A DNA stretch of 64,000 bases from Dactylorhiza incarnata (GCA_033032865.1 JAWHQI010000061.1:682001-746000), one strand, 5' to 3'. Positions 34,325 through 46,687 are shown, counted from the stretch's first letter. Translations and numbers: made by a program. The notes: generated by a model not told the origin, from the letters alone.

Positions 34325-35384
34325 AATCTCAATAAACGAAGAAACAATTTCGTCCCCGAAATTTAGGTTTAGGTCCACGGGAGTTAGAGTTCATGGATGA
34401 TTTAGTTGTTTTAGTGCGGTATGATGCTCAATTAACATTGGGACTTGTTAGGTCTAATCCTCATTGGCTCGTCCTCGGTTTTCTCCCAAGTGCACTTTCG
34501 CTAAACCTCATCCTATTCGAGTTCAAGATCCCTTACCTGAGGGTTCTTAGACAATTCCCAATTGATGAAGACATCGTAGTGGAGGGAGGACATAAGTCGA
34601 AGTAAAGTCACGCACTCACAAGGCGAGTGTAAGAATCCATCGAGTCTTATATTTGTATAGTATGATGTCTTCGTAAGTATACAGTTCTCGATCCGTTGAG
34701 TACATTGTCACGTTCACCGTCAATATCTTTAATACTGTATCCTTACTAACACTTTGGGTCTACTCTCCTGTGGTTCACAATCATTGTATACGTGACACCA
34801 GTACTCTTATTTATTAGATGTTTGTAATTAGAATTTAGACTTGTCTTCCAAGATCATGATATGTTTATGGCTTGGGCAATATTGATTCCCCTAATTTTTA
34901 TGACATCTCCCTTCTTTTAATACTTTAGATCAACGTTTAGTCATGCTCCTAAGATTCAATATGATATTTAGTAAATGTAAATATGTCATGGTCATTTACT
35001 GAACTAAAAGGATACTTTAGTAGTAATCAAACTCAGTTTTGGTACTTAAATTCGCATGGGCCATCAATTCCGAGTCTCAAAGCTTCATATATTGTAAATC
35101 CTCCAAGGTGGCTAAGGGTGCAAGGCTCATTTCGTGAGGGAAGCATGATAATTAATCAGTAGTTAACTATAATAAAATTTGTAGAGGTTCAATGGAGACC
35201 ACAAGTCTATCTACTTATTTCTGTAATACTCCGGATTTTTCATAGTGATCCAGGGAAACTTGACCCTGGAACTCTCAATAATGCTTTATGTAACAAAATT
35301 TTTACAACCCAAATTTCCTACGGAACTCAATCTTCAAGGTCTCTGATTCCTTCAGAGAAGGAAGATCTCTTTACCAGTTTGTAT
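34325..35384 (-). pseudogene. Remnant of gypsy internal 3' region
   Basis: Read on the minus strand it ends in CTAAATTTCGGGGACGAAATTG, the conserved word before the 3' LTR, and then the LTR starts at 34324. About 34450-34520 gives a weak chromodomain-like tail ('WEKTEDEP') amid stops. The rest is AT-rich and unrecognised. It appears to be the last kilobase of an element whose remaining coding region is deleted, joined at 35385 to a truncated LTR. The junction shares the word GAACTCCA with the LTR sequence it replaced. Confidence 0.45.
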
Positions 35385-36147
35385 GAACTCCAGCACCACC
35401 AATTGTGACCGGGTGCTGACTCTCCCGTCGACAAATTCTAATCTCGAGTTCCCTTCTTCACCGAGGAACTGCACACATTCAATTAGCATTCTCAACCTTT
35501 CTTGGACCCACACTCTTATTCTTCGACATCCTTAACCCTGGGGTTTGCCTTAGATGTTTTCCGACTTCACCCTTGAGTCTTACCCTAGATGGCTCACCCG
35601 GCTAAGGTCAATTCTACTTTCATATAATCACTCACTACGACAAGTTGTGTGTGTGTGAGGCCCATGACGAGGTCTAACCTCCTTTTCATATCACTGTAAA
35701 CTCATACACCTATAGCTTGCTAAAGTCACCCCAATCCTTATTTCCCAAGATGCCCTTAGAGATGCTCTCCCAAATAATCTGAACCTTCATAGTTAATAAA
35801 GAGTTAATAGTTCTACGTGTGAAGGTCAGTGGTGGTCTAATTCATGTAAATCAGTTTCACTATTCGTGGACCGAAATGAGGTTGATGTAGATTTGGCTCC
35901 TATGGTGCGATCTTGATCACATCATACCCAAACGAGTTCCAATTATTACCATAGGTTCGCAATGAGTGGTGGTCTAACAACCTCATATCCTAATTTCATG
36001 AATTCTCTAGGGAATCTTAAATCATAGTTTCTATTAAAAGTAGGAGATATGCAAATAGAGATTTACACACCAAGTATAGATTATGATCTCAATAAACTCA
36101 GGGAAAATTACCATGACATAACACTGGTCTAAAAACACCAAAACCTG

Positions 36148-37886
36148 AGTCTCATATTATTCCAAGTGATATTTACCCTTAATTAACATTTATTACATTT
36201 GGTGTGCGTATAAGGGTTTACACTACAAGTGCTATGTTAAGACTTCAATAATTTCTGGGAAAATTATTATAGCACCATATTAGTCCAAAAAAACACCAGA
36301 TCCTAAGTCTCATATTATTCCAAGTGATATTTACCCTTAATTATCATTTATTACATTTGGTGTGCGTATAAGGGTTTACACTACAAGTGCTATGTTAAGA
36401 CTTCAATAATTTCTGGGAAAATTATTATAGCACCATATTAGTCCAAAAACACCAGATCCTAAGTCTCATACTATTCCAAGTGATATTTACCCTTAATTAT
36501 CATTTATTACATTTGGTGTGCGTATAAGGGTTTACACTACAAGTGCTATGTTAAGACTTCAATAATTTCTGGGAAAATTATTATAGCACCATATTAGTCC
36601 AAAAACACCAGATCCTAAGTCTCATATTATTCCAAGCGATATTTACCCTTAATTATCATTTATTACATTTGGTGTGCGTATAAGGGTTTACACTACAAGT
36701 GCTATGTTAAGACTTCAATAATTTCTGGGAAAATTATTATAGCACTATATTAGTCCAAAAACACCAGATCCTAAGTCTCATATTATTCCAAGCGATATTT
36801 ACCCTTAATTATCATTTATTACATTTGGTGTGCGTATAAGGGTTTACACTACAAGTGCTATGTTAAGACTTCAATAATTTCTGGGAAAATTATTATAGCA
36901 CCATATTAGTCCAAAAACACCAGATCCTAAGTCTCATATTATTCCAAGTGATATTTACCCTTAATTATCATTTATTACATTTGGTGTGCGTATAAGGGTT
37001 TACACTACAAGTGCTATGTTAAGACTTCAATAATTTCTGGGAAAATTATTATAGCACCATATTAGTCCAAAAACACCAGATCCTAAGTCTCATATTATTC
37101 CAAGTGATATTTACCCTTAATTATCATTTATTACATTTGGTGTGCGTATAAGGGTTTACACTACAAGTGCTATGTTAAGACTTCAATAATTTCTGGGAAA
37201 ATTATTATAGCACCATATTAGTCCAAAAACACCAGATCCTAAGTCTCATATTATTCCAAGTGATATTTACCCTTAATTATCATTTATTACATTTGGTGTG
37301 CGTATAAGGGTTTACACTACAAGTGCTATGTTAAGACTTCAATAATTTCTGGAAAAATTATTATAGCACCATATTAGTCCAAAAACACCAGATCCTAAGT
37401 CTCATATTATTCCAAGTGATATTTACCCTTAATTATCATTTATTACATTTAGTGTGCGTATAAGGGTTTACACTACAAGTGCTATGTTAAGACTTCAATA
37501 ATTTCTGGGAAAATTATTATAGCACCATATTAGTCCAAAAACACCAGATCCTAAGTCTCATATTATTCCAAGTGATATTCACCCTTAATTATCATTTATT
37601 ACATTTGGTGTGCGTATAAGGGTTTACACTACAAGTGCTATGTTAAGACTTCAATAATTTCTGGGAAAATTATTATAGCACCATATTAGTCCAAAAACAC
37701 CAGATCCTAAGTCTCATATTATTCCAAGTGATATTTACCCTTAATTATCATTTATTACATTTGGTGTGCGTATAAGGGTTTACACTACAAGTGCTATGTT
37801 AGGACTTCAATAATTTCTGGGAAAATCATTATAGCACCATATTAGTCCAAAAACACCAGATCCTAAGTCTCATATTATTCCAAGTT
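36148..37886 (-). repeat. 156-bp tandem array, right arm
   Basis: About 11 units, uninterrupted. This is the allelic partner of the left-arm array that was split by the gypsy element, and shows what that array looked like before the insertion. Confidence 0.9.
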
Positions 37887-38069
37887 CATATGACCCCCTT
37901 TTCATTTTATAACCTAAGTTAGGGGTAATTTAGTAAATTCCATAACTTGGGATTTTTGTACCCAAAAATCCCAAATAACTTTTGGGAAGGCATATTGCTG
38001 CCAAGGACCCATGTCCAGCATTTCAAGCCATTGGGTCAACCCCCAAGGCTTAGGGCTCACTCCACCCAA

Positions 38070-38655
38070 AATTGCTAATAGACATAAAGAGCAGTCCTAG
38101 AAAAATGACTCTACAAGGAGCTGTAGAGCTCCAAATCACTTGATCACAAATCCTACAGAAAGTAGACATCAAGAGATACAAAAGTTGTCTCTGCCAACTT
38201 TTCATGACATGGCCTCTAAGGCCTTCAAAAATTGCATGCAAACTACATAAAACTCCTAGGCAGAATTATTGTGGTTTGCTAATAGACATAAAGAGCAGTC
38301 CTAGAAAAATGGCTCTACAAGGAGCTGTAGAGCTCCAAATCACTTGATCACAAATCCTACAGAAAGTAGACATCAAGAGCTACAAAAGTTGTCTCTGCCA
38401 ACCTTTCATGATATGGCCTCTAAGGCCTTCAAAAATTGCATGCAAACAACATAAAACTCCTAGGCAGAATTATTGTGGTTTGCTAATAGACATAAAAAGC
38501 AGTCCTAGAAAAATGGCTCTACAAGGAGCTGTAGAGCTCCAAATCACTTGATCACAAATCCTACAGAAAGTAGACATCAAGAGCTACAAAAGTTGTCTCT
38601 GCCAACTTTTCATGATATGGCCTCTAAGGCCTTCAAAAATTGCATGCAAACCACA
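38070..38655 (-). repeat. 204-bp tandem repeat, right arm
   Basis: Three units, mirror of 9815-10400 with scattered substitutions. Confidence 0.85.
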
Positions 38656-41600
38656 TAAAAAAAAGAATCCTATAAATTGAGAAGTGTGACAAACCATATT
38701 TATGGAATTTTACTAAGTAATATTCATCCAATAATACTACCAAAAATCTCAGAAGTTCAAACTAGATTTCACATGATTTTTCATGGTTTGCACAATCCCC
38801 AAATACTTTTTCATCACAAAAATCTCATTTAATTAGAAAGGCAACATAAGGTAATTTATCATGATTTTCAAGTAAACAATATCTAACAATTCACACAAGA
38901 TTCCCAGAGGTCCTAAATGATGTTACAAGGTGATCCCCAGAGTTTCATATTTTTCCATAAGTTTTTCCCCATGAAATTTTCCATGGACAACATTATGTGA
39001 CCTAAGTCATGTTAAATCAAAGTAAGGGGTTTTTGGTCTTTAGGGTCCCCACCATTCATTGGAGTGGCATGTTTTGATATTATGAAGGTGCTGCCTAAGT
39101 TTCAGAGGCTAACACCAAGCCTTCTCTTCTGAAAATATAACAATAGACTTTGTCTATTGGCACACCAAATCACATAAGAGTAGAGACAAACAAACTGAAA
39201 TTCCTCTACATGCAGAGATCCATTTGACCTCAAATTTTAACCATGAGTTGATAGTACCTAGATAAGGTTATCCCCCAAATTTGGGGTCAGTTGGAGTTAT
39301 ATAACCCCAAAAATATCATTTATTTAATTTCCTAAGTTTTGAACAAAACTTTAGAAAAAGTACCTCCTAAAATTCTGATATTTCTACCTAAGCTAAATTT
39401 GGGTCACATGCATGCATGGCCAAAATATCAACTTCATCAAATTTGTCATTTAAGAATTACACTAGTTTAAAGATCTGGTTTGAGTTTTGACCAGCCTCAC
39501 TAGAATGAGTGTCGTGGGTTCCACACTTAACCAAACAGCCTGATTCCACTTCCATTAGAAAGTAGACATCAAGCCCTACAATTGTTATCTCTGGGTATTT
39601 TTTGAATTATGGACTCTAAGAGCCTCAATTTCAGCTCACAAAATCGGGTACATAAATGTGACAGAATTTTGATTCATAATAAAATTACATTTAAATGGCC
39701 TGCGGTTAAAGATCCGGCTCAGATCCGACGGCTACGGGATCGTCTTCCCCGATGAGCCGACGATCCCGATTTCACGCGCCTGGGCCGCCTTCTCCGACCA
39801 TTTCCCGGCAATCTGCAGCACCCCACCGCCGGCCACCGCCTCCACCACCTCCGTTGAGGTGGTGGCTAACGCCAGGCGGCGACACGGCCACCGGAGATGG
39901 CCTTTCCGGCGATCCCGAGCAAGAAGAAATGCTCGAGAAATCTCCCACTATCTCACATGGGATCGGGCTCAATTGAGCCCGATTTCTCTCCTAAATGAAT
40001 CTAGATACTAGCACAGATGGAGGGGGGAAGGAACTTGCCTGAGCACGGCCTTGGCGGCGGGTGTTGCGGCGGAGGAAGAGTGCGTCCCTGTTCCCGGCAT
40101 CCATGGCTATCCCGTGCAGCTGAGGACGAAAACTTGCTCTGGAAGGGGGGCTCGACTGCTTGGAGGGCTCTGAAGCTAATAGCGAGGAGAAATGAGAGGA
40201 AGAGCGAGTATATGGCTGGCTATCAATACCCGGCGATTTCCTCTATGTCGCCACCGCCCTTGCCAGCCAGTCTCAGACCTCCAGCTCACCAGGAAATTAC
40301 TCCTGGGCTCACATTGATACCAGAGGAGAGGGAATTGGCCGGCATTGTATTGGGAAGGAGGGAGCGGCCATTATGGTGGCCGGCAAAGTGAGCTTCTCTC
40401 TCCTCCCCTCCCTCTCAGCGGTAGCCAGCTCAGTCTCTCTTCCTGCTGGAATTCCTTGGGAAGGCAGGAGCCAACCAGGAATTAAGGAGTGGTGGCCAAG
40501 TGGCCACCCCTCCATGAATTCCTCATGAATTCAAGGTTGGAGGTGGCCGGCCACCTCCTTGGTGCACCCCTCCTTGGACCCAATTTGGGCTCTAGGTAAT
40601 TCAGTCCACTAGTGGGCTTAATTAGGTGGGGTTGAGCCCAAGGTTCTAAGGTTGGGTTTGGGGTTAGGTCCACCTAGCTTGAGTTTGGCTCACTTGACCC
40701 AATTAGGCTAAAGTTGGGATTTTGAGTTTGGGCTTGACCCAAGCTCACTCCACTCAATGTGACTGAGTAGCATTGCTCCCCAAGGCTCCATGGACCTATT
40801 CCAAGAAGAATTGAGTTAAGGTGGGGTCAAATGGGGCTTGATTGCACTTATTTGCCTATATGGGCAATTTGGGTATTATGTTGATTTTGCCCTAATTTTC
40901 CATGGTTGAATGCACACCATGGTCCATCTTGGTCTCATATACTCCCTTTAGGTTTTGGGGGTGATCAATTTGGTCATTCTAAGTCCCTTGAAGATTAATT
41001 TGGGTTTTAGCACCTTTAGGTCAATTTGGGGCTCTTAAGAAATTGACCCAATTTCCCCAAATTGATGGCCCTATGATGGGGCTTTTGGGTCCATTAGGTC
41101 CCTTAGGGAGGTTGCCATAGGAGAGTGGCTTCAATTTGATCAATTGGGGTTCAATTGCCCTTAATTATGGTGATTTGACCTAAGATTGCTCACAGTTGAC
41201 TTTTGATCAATTTGACCAAATTGGTTGACCCCAAGGGTCCCTAGTGGCCTACTTGCCCTCCTAGTTGGTCATAGGGATCATGGTGAGGTTATATTGGCTT
41301 TTTGAAGTCTTTTGGTCACCTCTAGGCTAGGACATCCATTTTTGCTATTTGCACCCCAAAGTGCATTCCTTCCCATTTTAATGAGTTCATGGGCCTTCCT
41401 GGCCCTCTTTGTGTACTTAACTCACCATATGAACTATTCATGGTTATGTGGGGTTTATAAGATATTTTATCCTCCCTTTTGGTTCACTTCTCATTAGGGT
41501 GGATCATGGTGGCTAAGTGCACACCATGAGTTTTTTCACCTCTTCCATTTTCATCCTAGGGTTCTAGGTCACTTATCCTATTTTTGTCATGACTTGTCAT

Positions 41601-41681
41601 GACAAAAATCATCTAGGGGCCTAGTAGTTTGGGGAATGTTACACATAACCCCCCTCTAAGGGCGCCAATCGATCCAACAAG

Positions 41682-41693
41682 TGGTATCAGAGC
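41682..41693 (+). promoter_or_regulatory. Copia primer-binding site (initiator tRNA-Met)
   Basis: TGGTATCAGAGC, the standard plant copia primer-binding site, two nt after the inferred LTR end CCAACA. Confidence 0.9.
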
Positions 41694-41726
41694 AGGTTAT
41701 TCCAAACGGTTTAAAAACCAAGAATA

Positions 41727-43183
41727 ATGTCGTCTTATGATCTCGTTTTTTCCGAGGGTCAGGGAATTAGTAGACCTCCACTCTTTACCGGGTCAGATTA
41801 TAATTATTGGAAAAATAGGATGCGTTGTTTTCTTATGACCCTAGATATTGAGGTATGGAATATGGTCGAAGAGGAATACTCTCCTCCTACATGTGTAGTT
41901 TGAGAGATAACTTTTGAGAAACCAAAAGATAAATGGGATGATAGGGATAAGCTAAAATGCAAAAACAACGCCAAAGCCATGAATGCTTTATTTTGTGCGT
42001 AAGATAGAAATAAATTTAATAGAATTTCTGCATGTACTACTGCTTATGAAATTTGGAATCATTTGGAAGTTACTCATGAATGTACATCGCAGGTTAAAGA
42101 TTCAAAGCTTTTCCAACTTGAGTCGGAATATGAAAAATTCCGGATGGATGAAAGTGAAGATATTGATGCCATGTACACGCGCTTCACAAAGATCGTCAAT
42201 GCCTCCAAAGCACTTGGAAAAACCTTCTCCAACGGCGACTTGGTCTGAAAGATCTTTCGTTCCCTTCCACCAAAATTCAACCCGAAGGTGACGGCCATTT
42301 CAGAATCGCACAATCTAAGGACGCTCCAAGTTGAGAGCCTCATTGGGAATCTCAAAACTCATGAGGTAGAACTCAAAATCCAACATGATGAATACAACAA
42401 GGAGCCAAAGAAGAAGACGTTGGCATAAAAATCAAAGAAGGAGTGCCAAGAGGATGAGGTTAAGATGAAGAAAGTCTTTTGGTGAAGAACTTCCGAAAGT
42501 TCATGCGAAATATGGAAAGGCGAAACACTTTCCGGAAATTTATCCAAAAGGATGGAAGATGGAAAGGGTCGTCCTCAAAGAAGGAAAAGGAGAGCGACGA
42601 TGAAGAAGAAAGACCTCCACCGGAATGCTTTCATTGTAGGAAGACCGGGCACATTCGGAGCCAGTGCCCAAAGTTCTTGAAGGAGAAGAAAGAAAAGTGG
42701 CACAAAGGGAAGGAGAAGAAGAAAGTGCTAAAAGCTAGAACATGGGATGACTCCTCCTCCTCCTCCTCCGAAGAATCAAGCGGGCCATCATCAAGCGAAG
42801 ATGAGGAAGCAAACATGTGCCTCATGGGACATGGAAACGAAGGCGACGACACCAGTGTTCTTAGCGACACTGAGGTAACTCCTCCCACTTATGATGAACT
42901 CTTTAATGAATTCCTTGAAACTTGCAAAGCTTTTGATAAAAACATGAAAGATAGTATTTTATTGAATCGTGGAAATGAATCTCTTATTAAAGAAAATCAA
43001 AAGCTTGCCAAAAAGGTAATTATTTTAGAAAAGAGAAAGGTTTCTTGCCAAGAGTGTGATCACTCCACTAAATTGGCAAGGGATATTGAAGAGTCACTTT
43101 CTAAATCCCTCTCGCATACCAAAACTCTTACAAAAGAGAAGGGGGAATTAGAAAGGAAATTAGAAGCCTCTCTTTTCAAATAA
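41727..43183 (+). pseudogene. copia gag with zinc knuckle (several stops)
   Basis: From ATG 41727 ('MSSYDLVFSEG') it reads 'PPLFTGSDYNYWKNRMRCF', the typical copia gag start. 'AYEIWNHLEVTHE' and 'SKLFQLESEYEKFRM' (UBN2-type gag domain) follow. Stops interrupt the frame near 41900, 42000, 42246 and 42427, and a frame change occurs near 42479. From there a long frame carries a basic region, zinc knuckle 'CFHCRKTGHIRSQC' and an acidic serine stretch before a coiled-coil-like Lys/Glu-rich end. It would have formed the particle; it cannot now. Confidence 0.85.
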
Positions 43184-45249
43184 AAAATAATAAAAAAAGG
43201 TTTTGAAAATAGGTGTGTCATGCTTGTGAAAGAAAATTTCTCACTTAAAGCACAAGTTTATGATCTCACCATGGCTATTAAAAAATTTGGAATAGGCCAA
43301 AAATCACTGAAAATGATTTTAGGGAACCAGTGTCATGGTTCTATAAAATTTGGGCTCGGATATCGAGGTGAGGGCTATCGCCCGGCTCTAGCCACTAACG
43401 TCGGCGCTAGCACCTCTTATAAGAAGCCTGAATTTTCTTTCTCAAAATGTTTTTCTTCTGTAAATCCAATTTCTTCCAGCAAGAAAATATTCCAGAAAAG
43501 GGTCTCAACCCCCTTTATTTCGTATGCAAACTGTTATAGGTTAGGTCACACATCTAGTTCTTGCAGGAAAATAAAACAAAATACTTTAAAAAAAATCTGG
43601 GTACCTAAGGCTTCCACTTATTCTATGGGTGGTACCACTTGGGTATCCGATCTTTACTCTCATCTTCTTTCTAGATGTGCAGGCAGGCTAAGGATAAGGA
43701 AGACGTGTGGTACTTGCATGGATTCAGGATGCTCCAAGCACATGACGGGCAATAAAGCAAAGTTCCTTAGCCTAGAAAAGAAGAAGGGAGGGATCGTGAC
43801 GTTTGGCGATAACGAAAAAGGAAGGATCATGGGAATTGGTACAGTTGGTAACAAATCCTTTACTATATCTAATGCTCTTTATGTGAAAGGATTAAAACAC
43901 AATTTAATTTCTATTAGCCAATTATGTAATAAAGGATTAAATGTGTTATTTGAATCTTCTACTAATCTATGCAAAATATCTAATCCTACTACAAAAGATA
44001 TTTTACTAACTGCACCAAGAATACATAAAGTTTATATAGTTTCTTTTCATGATCTTTCTAAATCATCTATAAAATGTTTTATCACTAAAAATGATGAGTT
44101 AGAACTTTGGCATAGAAGACTAGGGCATGCTAGCACAAAGCTCATTGCAAAACTTGTCAAAAGTAATTTAATTAGAGGATTGTCTAGGTTAAATGGAACT
44201 TTACCTTCACTTTGTTCACCATGTCAAAAAGGTAAATTTTCTAGATCCTCTTTCAAAAGTAAAAATTTCATTTCTACTACAAGACCCTTGCAAATAATTC
44301 ATATGGATCTTTTTGGTCCCGTTAGCACTCCAAGTCTTGGTGGTAGATTATATACATATGTCTTAATAGATGATTTTTTAAGATATTGTTGGACATTATT
44401 TCTCTCTTCCAAATCCGATGCGTTTTGTGAATTTGCAAAATTATGTACTCTTATTCAAAATGAAAGTGATTTAAAAATTAAATGCATTCGCTCGGATCAT
44501 GGAGGAGAATTTGAAAATGAAAAATTTACATCCTTTTGTGATATGTTAGGTATTAAACATGAGTTCTCTGCACCACGCACACCACAACAAAATGGTGTTG
44601 TAGAAAGAAAGAATAGGACACTTCAAGAACTAACACTCACTATGTTATGTGAATATAAATTACCTAAGTCCTTTTGGGCCGAAGCCGTTAATACATCATG
44701 CTATGTTATGAATAAAATCATGCTTCGTCCATCTCTTAATCTCACACCATATGAACTATATTTTCAAAAGAAGCCTAATGTATCTTATTTCAAAGTGTTT
44801 GGTTGTAAATGTTTTATTTTGAATACAAAAAATAGCTTGGGAAAGTTTGATGAAAAATGTGATTAAGGAACTTTTCTTGGGTACTCTTCAACTAGTAAAG
44901 CTTATAGAATTTTTAATAAAAGAACTAGTAGAGTTGAAGAGTCAATAAATGTAAAATTTGATGAGTTTGTTCCTTGTGTGTAGAAAAACTTTCTGCAGGC
45001 AACGAGGATGATCTATTACCACCTTTGGGGCATGGTGACAATGAACCTTCCAAAGAAGAAGAAGAGGAGGCCAAGGAAGATGAATATGTACCTCCAAGTA
45101 CCTTAAAGTCCACAAAGGATCATCCACATGAATTGATAATTGGTGAACCATCCATCGAGATAAGAACTCGCTCTTCTCTTCATGAATCTTTTTCAAATAT
45201 TTGTTTTGTTTCCGAAATAGAACCAAAAACCGTTTCTACTGCTTTAAAT
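43184..45249 (+). pseudogene. copia protease and integrase
   Basis: Protease active site is seen in 'CMDSGCSKHMTG' (near 43715-43750). The integrase zinc domain is 'LWHRRLGHAS...CSPCQKGK', and the catalytic core has 'IHMDLFGPV', 'RSDHGGEFEN' and 'NGVVERKNRT'. The frame is open from 43220 to a TAA at 44864-44866 inside 'KFDEKCD.GTFLGYSS', and another stop follows near 44981. Downstream sequence (to 'VSTALND') is the acidic linker between integrase and reverse transcriptase, where the first CACTA inserted. Confidence 0.9.
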
Positions 45250-45252
45250 GAT
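45250..45252 (+). repeat. Target-site duplication GAT, left
   Basis: GAT precedes CACTACACC; the partner is at 49480-49482. Removing the element and one copy restores the copia frame '..ALNDEFWFLAMNEELEQF'. Confidence 0.9.
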
Positions 45253-45910
45253 CACTACACCATTTTCGGTCTTTAGCAACACTTGAAAACTGTTGCCTAA
45301 AACTGCAAAGTGTTGCCAAAACATTAAAAAATGTTGTCATAAGGGTGTCCTCTATACGCGTGTTGCCAAAGGTCTAAGGCAACAGTTTTTATATCTTTAG
45401 GCAACACTATATAAAAATTGTTGCCTAAACTCTTACAATAGGCAACAGTTTTTCAGTGGACCTATTGCAACAGTTTTGAAATGTTGTCTTATATCGTTAC
45501 AGTTAGCAAATGTTGCCAAATATTTTTAATGAAGAAAAAAAAATTAATGCCAAATTCTTTTATTAATACTATACAAAAAAGGCAACAATGTATACAAAAA
45601 TATTTCTACACTTAAGTTGACCGACTCTTTTATTAATTATCAATAAACATACATGTTGGCCAAATATTCACACTTATGTCATGCCAAATATCCAGCAAGC
45701 ATAGATTACAAATTAATAATTTCATTCTCACAGTTTTATCAAAAGAAACTTTTATGCATACAAACAGATAACAAATTAGAAAATTATAAATAGTAAACCC
45801 ATGAACATTGATTAAAAATTGTATAATCTCTTCTCTCATGTACTCCTTATTCCTCTCATGCTCTATTCCTCATCACAGTTCTGTTTCTAAAGACGTCCAT
45901 TTTGACATTA

Positions 45911-46064
45911 CTTGAAGATTCCTCTCCATAGTGATGAGCAGTGCACCGCAGCATTAAAGCACATTGAGTCTTCTCCTAGAGCTGGATGCGTCACATCAGC
46001 CCCAAATATAAAAAGGGATACGATTATTAAGTGCGTCTTCAAAAATAGTGTTTCGACCACCGAC
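45911..46064 (-). pseudogene. Captured ARGONAUTE (Piwi domain) fragment
   Basis: On the minus strand an acceptor ...TTCGCAG at 46065 is followed by 'VGGRNTIFEDALNNRIP'. After a frame change and loss of about eight residues it continues 'FGADVTHPALGEDS'. In plant ARGONAUTE proteins 'VGGRNTVL.DA...RIP' is followed closely by 'IIFGADVTHP..GEDSSPS', where the Asp of 'GADVTHP' is a catalytic residue of the slicer site. The similarity fades after 'GEDS', and a stop occurs at 45911-45913. It is a degraded copy of part of one exon and makes no protein. It lies directly downstream of the NHX piece in the same orientation. Confidence 0.7.
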
Positions 46065-46409
46065 CTGCGAATTATAAGGAGTGTGTTTAAAAGTAAAATC
46101 AGAGTAATGTGCCAACAAAAGATGAATGAGAGAAATCAAACCTTCACATTGATTTTCAAAGATAAATTGTTGAGGTATTGATCATCACACTTAGACATGC
46201 AACATTGAGATATAAAACCGAGCTCAGTTTCACTCTTTTGATCGTTCCTATGAAAATAACTCCAAACATAGATCTTTTAATAAAAATTGGAAGTATTTAA
46301 TGTTAAAAAATTCTAATTCATTTGCTTACATCTACAAAATTATTAAGAATAGACAAATGTCATCAAAATTTAGCAGACTTATGCAAAACAAAAATGAAGT
46401 AGAACTTAC

Positions 46410-46511
46410 CTGGAACTAAGAAATTTCCACTTCTCAATGTCTAACGCATCCATGCCAACATATAGAAAGAGAAAAGTCTCCGCAATAAATGACAATGTTG
46501 CAAAAGCATGC
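46410..46511 (-). pseudogene. Captured NHX exon (vacuolar Na+/H+ antiporter)
   Basis: A 102-nt exon bounded by acceptor ...ATGTCAG and donor GTAAGT on the minus strand. It reads 'HAFATLSFIAETFLFLY' then 'VGMDALDIEKWKF', which is the conserved transmembrane block of plant NHX1-type antiporters exchanging Na+ or K+ for H+ across the vacuole membrane. No stop lies inside. The next NHX exons are not found; after the donor the sequence leads into the ARGONAUTE piece. Confidence 0.85.
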
Positions 46512-46609
46512 CTGACATAAACAAACAGGACATATAGTTTATATGACCAAAGCTCTAAGATGATAAACTTTTGGTTCTAGTTTATAAGTGTAAAGTTCTG
46601 AAATTCAAC
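46512..46609 (-). other. Retained intron of the captured NHX gene
   Basis: 98 bp from GTTGAATTTC to TTATGTCAG on the minus strand. Removing it joins 'TT' plus a split Lys codon (AA|G) to 'HAFATLS', exactly as in the host family. Capture was therefore of genomic DNA, not of processed RNA. Confidence 0.75.
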
Positions 46610-46687
46610 TTGGTAGTTATTGTGGAACTCTCAGTCACATTGTGTCAAGTATAATGTGACATCACTATTCCACAGAAGAATACTGTT
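46610..46687 (-). pseudogene. Captured NHX exon, upstream piece with nonsense codon
   Basis: On the minus strand it reads 'TVFFCGIVMSHYT', a TGA where the family has Trp, then 'HNVTESSTITT'. This matches the NHX block 'FFCGIVMSHYTWHNVTESS', which directly precedes the exon at 46410-46511 in the family. The TGA would arise from TGG by one change. The upstream edge is uncertain. Confidence 0.8.

Larger units (their letters stand above)
35385..41643 (-). mobile_element. Truncated gypsy LTR, inverted, right arm of palindrome
   Basis: Starts (minus strand) TGTAACATTCCCC at 41643 and runs to 35385, where it breaks inside block E. Outer blocks match the left arm at about 99% by eye, for example 7800-7991 against 40482-40673. 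The outer end abuts the 3' tip of a copia LTR, so this gypsy LTR inserted into the copia LTR. Confidence 0.65.

Noticed and set aside
39752..39976. Proline-rich small protein, mirrored at 8497-8721
   Set aside because: GC-rich LTR sequence with open frames on both strands. Mirror copies are explained by the inverted LTRs.
6830..41643. One giant transposon with TGTAA...TTACA ends
   Set aside because: The outer flanks (GGATT and CATAA) show no target duplication. The left end is the LTR of a gypsy element and the right end sits in a copia LTR, so the palindrome is composite.
6830..41643. Palindrome as a simple fold-back read artefact
   Set aside because: The arms differ by a 9.1-kb TSD-flanked insertion, by 5.7 kb of extra LTR sequence and by scattered substitutions. 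A more complex misassembly is still possible.
46410..46687. A functional NHX host gene at this place
   Set aside because: Only two exons are present, one has a nonsense codon, and both lie inside CACTA borders with a target duplication.
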